The notes: generated by a model from the sequence alone, not told the origin. Positions 15,778-24,413 are shown, numbered from the stretch's first letter. The stretch is DNA of 28,797 nt from Cacconaster sp045599325 (GCA_045599325.1 JAZRVT010000046.1:1-28797), one strand, 5' to 3'. Program-made: numbers and translations.

Positions 15778-15836
15778 AGGCCGGGAGCGGCGGGGTTTGG
15801 GGCGGAGCGCCCAGTTAAAGCGCCGGCGGCGGCGCT
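15778..15836. repeat. GC-rich intergenic repeat, copy 2, with hairpins at the EF-hand gene end
   Basis: AGGCCGGGAGCGGC (15778-15791) repeats 8272-8285 exactly. GGGCG-GAG-CGCCC (15800-15812) forms a hairpin, and AGCGCCG-GCGG-CGGCGCT (15819-15836) forms another that reaches the stop codon of the EF-hand gene. The rest of the 15553-15834 gap holds two terminators and no gene I can see. Confidence 0.6.
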
Positions 15837-17775
15837 ACCAAGGCCAGATGTTGCTCAGGAGCGAGAGGTTGTCGGTGAAGTAGAGATATGCCAGGCCTGC
15901 AACGGCGAGGATCAGGATCACTCTCAGCACTTTTCTCCACAGCGGAGTCTTTTTCGGAGCGAACGGGTCATCGGCATTCACCTTCGGATACTTCGCCTGA
16001 TGAGTCAGGAACTTGCCGAACGGAATGCTGACAGGGATGGAGGTGTTGACAGCCCAGCCGTTGGCGTTGAGCACCGGAGCCAGGTTGCGGTGGCGGAGCT
16101 TGCTCCAGGCAATCAGCATCGAAGGTCCGGAGATGATGAGCATCAGACCCAGAACCACCAGAATCATACCCCACCAAGGAAGCGATACAAACGCCTTCGC
16201 GGCAGTCACCAGGAAACCGCCTATCATTCCAAGGGCCAGGCCGATTGCAGCGAAAATTCCGCAGAACTTGGCTATGTCGAAAGCAGGCTTGGCCGGAGCG
16301 GCCGGAGCGGCTCCAGGGGTTGCGCTCTGGATGTTTGTCATTGCACCGCCTGCAGACCCCTCGAGATTTGCCATCGACTTGCTCTCCTTGTCCGCAGCAA
16401 TCTTGTTGATCTGGGTGCTGCACCAGTTGAAGAACTTGCGGTACGGTGACCAGAATGCCTGACGGATGTTGATAGGGTTCTCCACGACCTTCACTACAGT
16501 GGCATCCCAGTCGCGGCCTTCTCTGTCATAGAACACAGCGTTCTTTCCAACCCTGATGTCACGGACAGAACCAACTGTCAGGGCAGCCACTATCTGCATC
16601 TTCTCCCCGGTCTTGCGCAGAGTGCAGTCGCAGTAGACGAGGAACATCCCGCTCAGTCCCGCCATATCACCGTGCTGACCCATATCCTTGACATTAAGGC
16701 ACAGCTCACAGCAGCGCTGGTCGATATAAAGCTTTCCGACCTTCACGGCACTCTCATCGAGTGAATAATAGAGCTTGTTGAAAGAGACATAGTTGTGAAG
16801 GAACTCATACAGATGGCCGTAAAGACGTATGAATCTGTTCAGCGGAGCCACAAGCGCGGTCTCAGCAGCCACGGAGCTGTCGAGAAGCTCAGTGCCTCCG
16901 TTCTCGATGGCGGCCTTTGCTGCAGTATATGCGTCAATCTTTGCCAGGACAGAGTTCCACTGCTCCTCGGAGATGGAGGATGCACCGCCGAACTCAACGT
17001 CGAACACAAGAGCCTTCAGTTTAGAGAAGGCAGCCTGCCAGGCAGGGTTGATGCCTCCGCAGAGAGGGAGCATCGCCTCTTTCTCCGGCCTTGCAAGAGG
17101 GCAGGCGGCTATCTGCGCGTTGTCGGCTGAAATGTTGTCACCGCTGACCTTTGAGATGTTGTCCACAGAAACGTCGAGGGCAGCACGGCAATCCTCATTG
17201 AACGACACGAGCTTGCAGCGGACGAAATAGTCAGCGATCTTCTCGCGCAGGGCGTTGCAGGCATCAGCGGCCGCAGCCGTGTTCTCACCGTAAGGAGCGT
17301 CAAGCTCTGCCTTCTGAACCGCTGCCTCTTTCGCAGCTGCGGCACGGTCAGCCACGCCTGCCATATATTTGTCGATATCTTCTACAGAGACTGTATCCTT
17401 TTCAAGTCCGAGAGACTTGAGGAGAGACTTCGCAGACTCAGCGAGGAGCTTTCCCTCTTCAGTAGTGTCATTGAAATCGGCAATAGCAATCTCGGAAGCC
17501 CCTTTCAAAAGGAGGTCCTTGTCCTTGAGCGCGGCGGTAGCCCACCTGGCGGCTTCAGCAACCTCATTCACACGGATGCGCCCGTCGCCGTCGGCATCGA
17601 GCACCTTCAGTGTTTCAGGATCAAAAACAAGGTTGTCAGCAGGACAGCTGTGGATTGTCCACAGTTTCTGGTCCAGTTCGCCCAGACGTGCGATGTCTTC
17701 GCCGCTCTGCACAGCGATACGCACTGCTCCGCCCAGAGAGCAGTACTTCCAGTCATATTTGTCAGATTTAGCCAT
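15835..17775 (-). CDS. EF-hand membrane protein of unknown function
   Basis: A 646-residue protein. The start at 17775 is chosen because the longer TTG start (17799) would overlap the promoter. It has a complete EF-hand loop, D60-A-D62-G-D64-G-R-I-R-V-N-E71, early in the chain, so it may bind calcium. A long helical, alanine-rich middle follows, then a mixed region with four or more cysteines (about 355-395). The C-terminus has two or three hydrophobic segments (about 515-570) and a final one near residues 622-640. There is no signal peptide, so most of it is probably cytoplasmic with a C-terminal membrane anchor. I recognise it only as a Bacteroidetes hypothetical. It is monocistronic. Confidence 0.75.
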   Translation of the reverse strand: MAKSDKYDWKYCSLGGAVRIAVQSGEDIARLGELDQKLWTIHSCPADNLVFDPETLKVLDADGDGRIRVNEVAEAARWATAALKDKDLLLKGASEIAIADFNDTTEEGKLLAESAKSLLKSLGLEKDTVSVEDIDKYMAGVADRAAAAKEAAVQKAELDAPYGENTAAAADACNALREKIADYFVRCKLVSFNEDCRAALDVSVDNISKVSGDNISADNAQIAACPLARPEKEAMLPLCGGINPAWQAAFSKLKALVFDVEFGGASSISEEQWNSVLAKIDAYTAAKAAIENGGTELLDSSVAAETALVAPLNRFIRLYGHLYEFLHNYVSFNKLYYSLDESAVKVGKLYIDQRCCELCLNVKDMGQHGDMAGLSGMFLVYCDCTLRKTGEKMQIVAALTVGSVRDIRVGKNAVFYDREGRDWDATVVKVVENPINIRQAFWSPYRKFFNWCSTQINKIAADKESKSMANLEGSAGGAMTNIQSATPGAAPAAPAKPAFDIAKFCGIFAAIGLALGMIGGFLVTAAKAFVSLPWWGMILVVLGLMLIISGPSMLIAWSKLRHRNLAPVLNANGWAVNTSIPVSIPFGKFLTHQAKYPKVNADDPFAPKKTPLWRKVLRVILILAVAGLAYLYFTDNLSLLSNIWPW

Positions 17776-17796
17776 ATTTGTATTATTACTTAGTTG

Positions 17797-17804
17797 CAAA
17801 GATA
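17797..17804 (-). promoter_or_regulatory. -7 element of the EF-hand gene
   Basis: Read leftward, TATCTTTG (17804-17797) matches TAnnTTTG, 21 bases upstream of the ATG at 17775. It lies directly after the yidD stop. Confidence 0.6.
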
Positions 17805-17811
17805 TAAAAAA

Positions 17812-18057
17812 TTATGGTACAGGATCATAGCCGCTGCCTCCCCAGGGGGCGCAGCGGAAGATGCGCCTGACGGCGAGCCAGGACCCTTTCAGGAGACCGT
17901 ACTTCTGCAGAGCCTCGAGCGCATAGTTGGAGCAGGTCGGCGTGTAGCGGCACTGCCGGCCCATATATGGCGAAAGGACTATCTGGTAGAGCCTAATCAG
18001 CTTTACCGGGAGCCATATCAGCAAGGATTTCAGAGAGACTCCTTTCGATCTGTTCAT
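17812..18057 (-). CDS. yidD: membrane protein insertion efficiency factor YidD
   Basis: An 81-residue protein with the YidD signature: LIRLYQIVLSPYMGRQCRYTPTC, split as LIRLYQIVLSP and CRYTPTCSNYA, then GSWLAVRRIFRCAPWGGSGYDPVP at the end. YidD sits at the inner membrane with an amphipathic N-terminal helix and assists YidC-dependent insertion. The ATG at 18057 lies inside rnpA, overlapping its 3' end by 65 bases in another frame. A shorter overlap would remove conserved N-terminal residues. Last gene of the SUI1-DUF4271-hemD-rnpA-yidD unit. Confidence 0.9.
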   Translation of the reverse strand: MNRSKGVSLKSLLIWLPVKLIRLYQIVLSPYMGRQCRYTPTCSNYALEALQKYGLLKGSWLAVRRIFRCAPWGGSGYDPVP

Positions 18058-18307
18058 ATTCAACCACCTCCCTGCCCACATACTGGACAAAAATGTCGTA
18101 ACTGTGCCCTTCGAGAAGGGAAGCATTAAGCCTGAATGCCTCCCGCACCCTGCGCTTGAGCAGATTGCGTTTCACCGCCCTCTTGAAGTGGCGTTTCGGC
18201 ACCGACACGCCGAAATCCCCCTCGCCCTCAAGATAGCTGACCCTGAGAGGAAATCTGAAGAGAGACTTTCCCCTTTCCAGAAGAGAAAGGACCTCGCGGG
18301 TGTTCAT
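17993..18307 (-). CDS. rnpA: ribonuclease P protein component
   Basis: A 104-residue basic protein that assists the RNase P RNA in maturing tRNA 5' ends. It shows the family core AVKRNLLKRRVREAFR and the preceding FGVSVPKRHFKRA. The usual neighbour rpmH is not here; in its place hemD ends directly before the rnpA start codon (the hemD stop and the rnpA ATG are adjacent). This hemD-rnpA-yidD order is typical of Bacteroidetes. Confidence 0.94.
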   Translation of the reverse strand: MNTREVLSLLERGKSLFRFPLRVSYLEGEGDFGVSVPKRHFKRAVKRNLLKRRVREAFRLNASLLEGHSYDIFVQYVGREVVEYEQIERSLSEILADMAPGKAD

Positions 18308-19045
18308 CTATCTTGCGTCAGTATATTTGGAGAGCGCTTCGGCAATAGAGTGGACCTCAGCGTTCGGGGCTTCGATCTCAACGGTGAAACCGGCATCCTT
18401 CACAGCCTTGGCAGTCGAAGGGCCGTAGGTTGCGAAGAGAAGTTTCTCCTGCTTGAACTCAGGGAAGCTTGCAAGCAGCGACTTGATGTCAGAAGGGCTG
18501 TAGAATGCGACCATATCGTAGGAGTGGATGTCCAGGCCGGTGAGGTCGTTGTCCACTGTACGAACGAAGACGGCGCTTCCGAACTTCAGCTTCTCTTTGG
18601 TGAAAAGCTTCTGCATATCAGGCTTCAGGGAGTCTGTGCAGGCAATCAGGAAGTTCTCAGCCTTGTGCTTTGTCCCTATTGCATCGAGGAGAGAGGCGGT
18701 CGTGCCGCTGCCGAAGAAAATCTTGCGCTTGCGGTAAACTATGTACTTCTGGAGGTAGACAGCGATGGCCTCGCTCTGGCAGAAATACTTCATTGTCTCA
18801 GGGACAGCCACTCTGGTCTGCTCGCAGATCTTGAAGAAGGAGTCGATGGCAGTGCGCGATGTGAAGACAATTGCAGAATAGTCGAGGATGGTGACTCTCT
18901 GCGCCACAAAATCCCTTACGGTCACACCCTCAACCCTGAAGAAAGGGTTGAAGTCTATCTGGATCCCGCGTTTGGAAATGAGTTCGGCGTATGGAGATGT
19001 GCCCGTTGGAGCAGGCTGAGAGATAAGGACTTTCTTAATTGCCAT
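18308..19045 (-). CDS. hemD: uroporphyrinogen-III synthase
   Basis: A 245-residue two-lobed enzyme that closes and flips ring D of hydroxymethylbilane to make uroporphyrinogen III in haem and corrinoid synthesis. The family is poorly conserved, but the sequence shows the expected VFTSRTAIDSFF, FFGSGTTASLL and VAFYSPSDIKSLL segments, and a C-terminal ATYGPSTAKAVKDAGF. Its start overlaps the end of the DUF4271 gene by 11 bases. No other haem genes are nearby, so this looks like the Bacteroidetes arrangement in which hemD is grouped with rnpA. Confidence 0.9.
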   Translation of the reverse strand: MAIKKVLISQPAPTGTSPYAELISKRGIQIDFNPFFRVEGVTVRDFVAQRVTILDYSAIVFTSRTAIDSFFKICEQTRVAVPETMKYFCQSEAIAVYLQKYIVYRKRKIFFGSGTTASLLDAIGTKHKAENFLIACTDSLKPDMQKLFTKEKLKFGSAVFVRTVDNDLTGLDIHSYDMVAFYSPSDIKSLLASFPEFKQEKLLFATYGPSTAKAVKDAGFTVEIEAPNAEVHSIAEALSKYTDAR

Positions 19046-19718
19046 TGGACATTATGTTAACTGCCACACAAATCGGTAGAATATCAAGGGCGCAAAGATA
19101 CAAAAACCAGAAAAAACGAGAAAATCCTGATGAATTTATTATATCAAAACTTCTTTTTCCATAAACAATGTATCCTGCAGCCGCAACCGCTATGAGAAGC
19201 ACAAAGATAAAAGTGCGTGATATATCCGGGAAAACTCTGACCAGCAGTGCTGTCAAAGATGAGAGCAGCACCACCGGAACCATAATGGAACAGCTCACCA
19301 TTGAGACCTGCCTCATCACTCCGGGACGCCCCGAAAGCCACCCGGATACCGCCAGGCAGATGCGCCTGAAAAGCATCAGCGCCACCAGCACGACGAGCGT
19401 CATCCAGTAGCTGAGCGACGAGGCCCCGTCGATGAGAAGGGTCAGCGCATAAACCGGCAGCAGAAGCAGATACGAAAGATAGATGGAATCGCAGTCATAC
19501 TTGTTGCCGAGCACCTCCATAGTGCTGTTGTTGCCGCGGATCACGAATGTGGCACCCCTGAGTGCAACCACAACCCTGCTGAAGCTGAGCAGCAGCATCA
19601 CAGCCACCGCCAGCAGGAACACCAGCACGGATGCCGGCGGCACAGCGGGAACCGCCGCCGCGTCGGACATCATCCCGTCAAGGACCAGGCTGCTGCCGGG
19701 CCATAGTTCGTTTCCCAT
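19035..19718 (-). CDS. DUF4271 membrane protein
   Basis: A 227-residue protein with about six hydrophobic segments and few charged residues between them. It matches the DUF4271 family, found in Bacteroidetes directly upstream of hemD. No function is established. The conserved position suggests a link to haem synthesis or to RnpA/YidD membrane functions, but that is only context. Its start overlaps the SUI1-like gene stop by one base (TGATG) and its end overlaps hemD by 11 bases. Confidence 0.85.
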   Translation of the reverse strand: MGNELWPGSSLVLDGMMSDAAAVPAVPPASVLVFLLAVAVMLLLSFSRVVVALRGATFVIRGNNSTMEVLGNKYDCDSIYLSYLLLLPVYALTLLIDGASSLSYWMTLVVLVALMLFRRICLAVSGWLSGRPGVMRQVSMVSCSIMVPVVLLSSLTALLVRVFPDISRTFIFVLLIAVAAAGYIVYGKRSFDIINSSGFSRFFWFLYLCALDILPICVAVNIMSNGN

Positions 19719-20059
19719 CAGTTCCCCCGTTTGGCCTTGTGGCCCATTTCAGTCAGAATCGCAACCACCTTGTCGCGGAAATCGCCCTGGATGAGTATCT
19801 CCCCGTCCTTGGCGGAGCCGCCCGAACCGCAGCGCGCCTTGAGCGCCCTGCCGAGCTCCTCCAGCTCCGCGTCGCTGCCCTCGAAGCCTGAGACAAGCGT
19901 CACCTGCTTGCCTGCACGGCGCCGGCGGTCAATTGTGACCACAAGCCGCTGAGCCTTCGGAACTGCCGGCTTTTCAGCCGCAACTTCCTGAGTCCCAGGT
20001 TCAGGGCACTCCAGGCCAAAGGCACTTGCAAGTTTCTCTCTCCAGTCTTCAACCGGCAT
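19718..20059 (-). CDS. SUI1/YciH-like translation factor
   Basis: A 113-residue protein. The C-terminal 75 residues form an eIF1/SUI1 fold: LVVTIDRRRRAGKQVTLVSGF, here split as IDRRRRAGKQVTLVSGF, then LKARCGSGGSAKDGEILIQG and a final DKVVAILTEMGHKAKRG. The first 35 residues are a poorly conserved leader. Relatives (YciH) affect start-codon fidelity in vitro, but the role in the cell is unclear. First gene of the leftward unit, with a promoter 20 bases upstream. Confidence 0.9.
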   Translation of the reverse strand: MPVEDWREKLASAFGLECPEPGTQEVAAEKPAVPKAQRLVVTIDRRRRAGKQVTLVSGFEGSDAELEELGRALKARCGSGGSAKDGEILIQGDFRDKVVAILTEMGHKAKRGN

Positions 20060-20078
20060 GGCAGTTGTTAATTTTTCG

Positions 20079-20086
20079 CAAAGTTA
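20079..20086 (-). promoter_or_regulatory. -7 element of the SUI1-DUF4271-hemD-rnpA-yidD unit
   Basis: Read leftward, TAACTTTG (20086-20079) matches TAnnTTTG. It is back to back with the rightward -7 element at 20098-20105, so the two promoters overlap and may compete. Confidence 0.6.
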
Positions 20087-20097
20087 GTATAAAAGAT

Positions 20098-20105
20098 TAT
20101 CTTTG
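20098..20105 (+). promoter_or_regulatory. -7 element of the DUF2723 gene
   Basis: TATCTTTG matches TAnnTTTG, 36 bases before the ATG at 20142. It rules out the longer TTG start at 20103, which falls inside the element. Confidence 0.6.
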
Positions 20106-20141
20106 CTTTTTATACCAAACAGAATTTTACAAAAACTCATA

Positions 20142-23100
20142 ATGGAGAAAAAACAGTTCACACTTGTCAACCGCATCATCTCCGCAATTGTGGCCGTGCT
20201 GGCATCGCTGGTATACCTGCTGACGATAGAGCCGACCACCAGTTTCTGGGACTGCGGCGAATTCATCGCTTCATCATACAAGCTTGAAGTGGGCCACCCG
20301 CCGGGAAACCCTGTCTTCAACCTCTTCGCACGATTCTTCACCATATTCGTCGACCAGACCCACGCCGCAATGGCTGTCAACGCGATGAGCGCTGTCTGCT
20401 CGGGTCTGACCATATTTTTCCTCTACCTGACCATCGTCCATTTCGCACGCCGCATATTCGAGATCCGCGGCAAGCAGATCTCAAGGGCCAACGCAGTGGC
20501 GGTCTTCGGAGCCGGCATCGTGGGCGCGTTCGCCTACTGCTTCTCCGACACCTTCTGGTTCTCCGCTGTAGAGGGAGAGGTCTATGCGATGTCGTCGCTC
20601 TTCACGGCGATAGTCTTCTGGGCCATCCTCAAGTGGGAGGAGCAGGCCGACGAGCCGTATGCAGACCGCTGGCTGGTGCTCATCTGCTTCCTGATGGGCC
20701 TCTCGGTGGGAGTGCACCTCCTCAACCTGCTGACCATCCCGGCGATTGTCTTCATCTACTACTACAAGAAGCACTCTGAGCCTGTCTCATTCCTGCGGGC
20801 GTTCGGCATCCTCGCCCTCTCGGGCGTCATCCTCGCCGTCATTCTCTTCGGCATCATACCGTATCTCCCGAGAGTGGCCGCAGGTGTCGACAGACTCTTC
20901 GTCAACAGTTTCGGGGCCAAGTTCGACGTGGGCGCCGCAGTATTCATGCTGCTGCTCCTCGCAGGATGTTTCCTGCTGATGTCCTGGCTCCGCAAGAAAC
21001 AGAAGGCACTGCTCCACACGGCGACCCTCTGTTTCACCGTGATTGTGATAGGATACTCCCTCTTCACAATCTCCATCATCCGCGCCAGCGCCGGCACCCC
21101 GACCAACGAGTATCAGCCTGACAACCCTTACACCCTGATCCGATACATCGGCCGCGAGCAGTACGGCTCGACCCCTATACTCTACGGAGAGTCCTTCAAC
21201 TCCCCTTATGAGGGCAAGTTCTCCAGCTACTACACCCCTCTCGACGGCAAGTATTTCAAGGCCCCTAACGTGGAGGCGGAGTTCAGCAGCGAGGCGAAGA
21301 TGCTCTTCCCGAGGATGTGGTACACCCAGAACGACACATACAAGAGCTTCTACAAGGAATACTGCACCGGCTACAACATCAAGCGCGCAAAAGTCTACGG
21401 CACAACCGTGAACGTCCAGATGCCGACGATGAAGGACAACCTCCGCTTCTTCTTCGACTATCAGGTCAACTATATGTACGTGCGCTACTTTATGTGGAAC
21501 TTCGTCGGACGCCAGAACGACTTCCACGGACAGGTGCCGGGCGACCTTGTATCGGGCAACTGGGAGAGCGGCATAGGGTTCCTCGACAGGGCGCGTCTCG
21601 GCGACCAGAGCGAAGCTCCGGACTACCTCGTGCACAACCGCAGCAAGAACCACTACTTCTTCCTGCCATTCATACTCGGCCTCATCGGTCTCTTCTTCCA
21701 GCTGAAGCACGACGAGCGCAACTGCTGGGTCACCGTACTGCTCTTCATCCTCACCGGCCTGGCGATTGTGGTCTACCTCAACCAGCCGCCTTTCCAGGTG
21801 CGCGAGCGCGACTACGCGTACGCAGGTTCCTTCTATGTATTCACCATCTGGATAGGACTTGGGGTGCTCGCTGTCCAGAAGTGGCTTGAAGGGAAGAAGG
21901 AGAGCGTCGCAACCGCTTCCGCAGCTGCGGCAATCTGTCTCACAGTGCCCGTGCTGATGGGATGCCAGAACTGGGATGACCACGACCGCAGCGGACGCTA
22001 CACTGCACGCGACCTTGCCTACAACTACCTCAACTCCTGCGGTCCGAACAGTATGCTTGTCACACACGGCGACAACGACACCTTCCCTCTCTGGTATGCT
22101 CAGGAAGTGGAAGGCATACGCACAGACGTCAGGATTGTCAATTCGTCACTCCTCGGCACCGACTGGTACATCGACCAGATGAAGCAGAAGTTCTATGAAT
22201 CGGAGCCTGTCCCGATCTCGATTGAAAGGGTCCAGTACCTCTACGGCACCAATGACTATGTCCCAGTCAGGGATGTGGTGGACCACCCTATCCTGGCCTC
22301 CGACGCCATCTCCATCTTCAAGAACCCGAAATATGTGACCGAACAGGGGCTCGACTATGTCCCGGGGCACAAGATAATGGTTCCTGTCAACAAGGAGAAC
22401 GCGCTCAAGAGCGGCATCGTGAATCCCGAGGACGCTGACAGGATCGCAGAGTTCATCTTCTTTGAGATCAAGGATGACAGCATCTCCAAGTTCGACCTCA
22501 TAATGCTCGACATCCTGGCCAACTACGACTGGTCACGGCCGTTCATGTTCGTCTCCAGAGGCGAGACCAGGCTCGGGCTCGAGCCATGGCTCCAGAACGA
22601 CGGCCTCTGCTACCGCCTGAGCCCTGTTCTGAACCCGGGCAAGGAGGAGAGGATTGATGCTGACCAGATGTACGACCGCCTGATGAACGTCTACAGATTC
22701 GACTCGCTGAAAGACACAACGATGCACGTGGACTACCAGAACATCTACACCTTCTGTGCTGTCTCACCTGTCCGCGAGATGTTTGTCTCCACAGCGGGGG
22801 CCCTCCTCGACAAAGGCGAGAAGGAAAAGGCTGTCGAACTCCTCGACAAGGGACTCGAAGTGACCCCTAAGCGCAACTTCCCGTACAATGTCTCGATGTT
22901 CAGGAGCATCAACGAATACTCGCTGATCTCCTTTGTCGAGAGCTACCTTTCCGCCGGTGAGAAGGAGAAGGCCGTCGCCGTCGCCCGCGACTTCGCCGAC
23001 GATACATACAATGTCATCCTCCTCTACTCCACCAGAATCGGCCTGGGCGAGGACGATGTCATCAACAAGAAACTCGCGGAAGACTCTATCAGCCTCTACC

Positions 23101-23177
23101 TCTATATGGTCAAGGTGCTCCAGGCCTACGGCGAGAACGATGTCGCAGACGAACTGATGGCGAAACTCAAGGCTTAG
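20142..23177 (+). CDS. DUF2723 membrane protein (GT117-type glycosyltransferase)
   Basis: A 1011-residue integral membrane protein. The N-terminal part has about a dozen membrane helices and the family signature TTSFWDCGEFIASSYKLEVG followed by HPPGNPVF, similar in layout to protein O-mannosyltransferases; D-C-G-E lies in the first outer loop where those enzymes keep acidic catalytic residues. A second cluster of helices follows at about 500-640. The soluble C-terminus includes HGDNDTFPLWYAQE and ends in TPR-like helices (DKGEKEKAVELLDKGLEV). Databases label the family GT117. The acceptor is unknown; surface-protein O-glycosylation is the likely area. A strong terminator lies just past its stop. 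Confidence 0.85.
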   Translation: MEKKQFTLVNRIISAIVAVLASLVYLLTIEPTTSFWDCGEFIASSYKLEVGHPPGNPVFNLFARFFTIFVDQTHAAMAVNAMSAVCSGLTIFFLYLTIVHFARRIFEIRGKQISRANAVAVFGAGIVGAFAYCFSDTFWFSAVEGEVYAMSSLFTAIVFWAILKWEEQADEPYADRWLVLICFLMGLSVGVHLLNLLTIPAIVFIYYYKKHSEPVSFLRAFGILALSGVILAVILFGIIPYLPRVAAGVDRLFVNSFGAKFDVGAAVFMLLLLAGCFLLMSWLRKKQKALLHTATLCFTVIVIGYSLFTISIIRASAGTPTNEYQPDNPYTLIRYIGREQYGSTPILYGESFNSPYEGKFSSYYTPLDGKYFKAPNVEAEFSSEAKMLFPRMWYTQNDTYKSFYKEYCTGYNIKRAKVYGTTVNVQMPTMKDNLRFFFDYQVNYMYVRYFMWNFVGRQNDFHGQVPGDLVSGNWESGIGFLDRARLGDQSEAPDYLVHNRSKNHYFFLPFILGLIGLFFQLKHDERNCWVTVLLFILTGLAIVVYLNQPPFQVRERDYAYAGSFYVFTIWIGLGVLAVQKWLEGKKESVATASAAAAICLTVPVLMGCQNWDDHDRSGRYTARDLAYNYLNSCGPNSMLVTHGDNDTFPLWYAQEVEGIRTDVRIVNSSLLGTDWYIDQMKQKFYESEPVPISIERVQYLYGTNDYVPVRDVVDHPILASDAISIFKNPKYVTEQGLDYVPGHKIMVPVNKENALKSGIVNPEDADRIAEFIFFEIKDDSISKFDLIMLDILANYDWSRPFMFVSRGETRLGLEPWLQNDGLCYRLSPVLNPGKEERIDADQMYDRLMNVYRFDSLKDTTMHVDYQNIYTFCAVSPVREMFVSTAGALLDKGEKEKAVELLDKGLEVTPKRNFPYNVSMFRSINEYSLISFVESYLSAGEKEKAVAVARDFADDTYNVILLYSTRIGLGEDDVINKKLAEDSISLYLYMVKVLQAYGENDVADELMAKLKA

Positions 23178-23186
23178 CCCTGAGCC

Positions 23187-24395
23187 CTACTTGACAATAT
23201 GGATTTCCTCGGTGATGACTGTCACCGAGGTTTCTTTTTCCCTGGCCTTCTTGACGGCGATCGGGCTGCGGTCTTCGTACGCTATGACGAACGCTGTCTT
23301 GAATCCGGCCTTCTTCACCTTGGAGAGGGCTTTCTCTGCCTCGGCGTAGGTGCGGAAGAGGCCTGCCGCACAGAGGTATTTGCCTGACGGCTGCTTGTGG
23401 AGATAGACCGGGCTCACGCCCTTCAGCTGTTTCACGGACGGCTTGGAGGCGGCCACGAACATCTGGATCTGATAGACCAGTCCGGAAGGCAGGGTGTTGT
23501 TCTCAGCGAACGCCCCTTTCTGGCCGACGGTCAGGGTATAGTCGAACTCCTCCTCCGCCTCCTCGAACTCGAATCCGCCGAGGGTGCCGAAGGAGTGCTT
23601 GGACGCGAAATAGGAGTTGTCCGGTGCGGTGACTGTCAGTTTTGCGACAGCAGCGGCCTCGCTCTGGGAGACAGCGGTCCTGACAGGGTTCTCCTGGCGG
23701 AGCACGTAGATCACGACGCTGTCCCTCCCGCAGTCGCGGTCAGAGGCGAACACGGTGTATTTTCCGTCAGGGGTGTCGCAGTAGAGCAGGTCGTTGCCTG
23801 TCGAGGAGTACGGGAATCCGAGGTTGGAGACATCGTCCCACTTCTTGCTCCGCTCGTTCCAGCGCGCGCTGTAAAGGTCATAGCCCCCCATCCCGAAAAG
23901 GGAGTCCGCAGCGAAGAAAAGAGTCCTGCCGTCGCGCGAAAGCATTGGGAAGAGGACATTGCCCTGTGTCAGCACATCCTCCAGCACCTTCTCCGGAGCA
24001 CCCCAGGTCTTCTCGTCCAGAAGTTCAGACCAGCCGATGCCGCCGTCGCGGGCAGTCAGCAGAACCTCGGCACCTTCAGGGCAATAAACGCCATCGGCAG
24101 TCCAGCTCTTGTCGGCGAAGTGGCTGTACCATAGGAAGAAGTCCTTGCGGGGGACACGCTTCTGCGCCAGAACCGCCGGAAGGGCGGAGTATTCCAGCAG
24201 TGCACGGCCGTTTTCGGACTCCACCAGCCCCACAAAAGCCTCGGCGTCCCCGAAGTCACGGTGACGGAGACGGTCATAGGCAGCGGATGCCTTGTCGAAC
24301 TGATACGACTTCTTGAGGGCGGCCGCTTCACTCAGCGTCTGAGCGCCAGCAGAGGCCGTCACAAATATCAGAGAGAGGAGTAGGAGTCTTTTCAT
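23187..24395 (-). CDS. secreted PD40-repeat protein with C-terminal SPOR domain
   Basis: A 402-residue protein. ATG at 24395 gives a signal peptide MKRLLLLSLIFVTASAGA-Q; the longer start at 24416 would sit on the promoter. Residues about 20-60 look TPR-like. Residues about 130-230 carry PD40/TolB-like repeats (LFPMLSRDGRTLFFAADS, then GKYTVFASDRDCG). Residues about 310-385 form a SPOR-type domain (YQIQMFVAA, then GKYLCAAGLFRTYAEAEKAL), a fold that binds denuded peptidoglycan. It probably acts in the periplasm near the cell wall or division site. It resembles OmpA-PD40 proteins of Bacteroidetes with SPOR replacing the OmpA part. It diverges from secDF. Confidence 0.75.
   Translation of the reverse strand: MKRLLLLSLIFVTASAGAQTLSEAAALKKSYQFDKASAAYDRLRHRDFGDAEAFVGLVESENGRALLEYSALPAVLAQKRVPRKDFFLWYSHFADKSWTADGVYCPEGAEVLLTARDGGIGWSELLDEKTWGAPEKVLEDVLTQGNVLFPMLSRDGRTLFFAADSLFGMGGYDLYSARWNERSKKWDDVSNLGFPYSSTGNDLLYCDTPDGKYTVFASDRDCGRDSVVIYVLRQENPVRTAVSQSEAAAVAKLTVTAPDNSYFASKHSFGTLGGFEFEEAEEEFDYTLTVGQKGAFAENNTLPSGLVYQIQMFVAASKPSVKQLKGVSPVYLHKQPSGKYLCAAGLFRTYAEAEKALSKVKKAGFKTAFVIAYEDRSPIAVKKAREKETSVTVITEEIHIVK
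23207..23240 (+). terminator. terminator of the DUF2723 gene, inside the convergent gene
   Basis: CCTCGGTGA (23207-23215) pairs perfectly with TCACCGAGG (23222-23230) and is followed by TTTCTTTTTC. It begins 30 bases after the DUF2723 stop and lies wholly within the last 20 codons of the leftward SPOR gene. Confidence 0.8.
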
Positions 24396-24413
24396 TTGCC
24401 TGTTTTTCGACAA

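Noticed and set aside
18104..19060. A 318-residue open frame on the plus strand opposite rnpA and hemD
   Set aside because: Both genes on the other strand are recognised and continuous; this frame has no motifs and spans two genes.
20787..22067. A 426-residue open frame on the minus strand opposite the DUF2723 gene
   Set aside because: It mirrors the codon bias of the recognised membrane protein, has no promoter or family motif, and shows skewed composition (runs of V, E, H) typical of an antisense frame.
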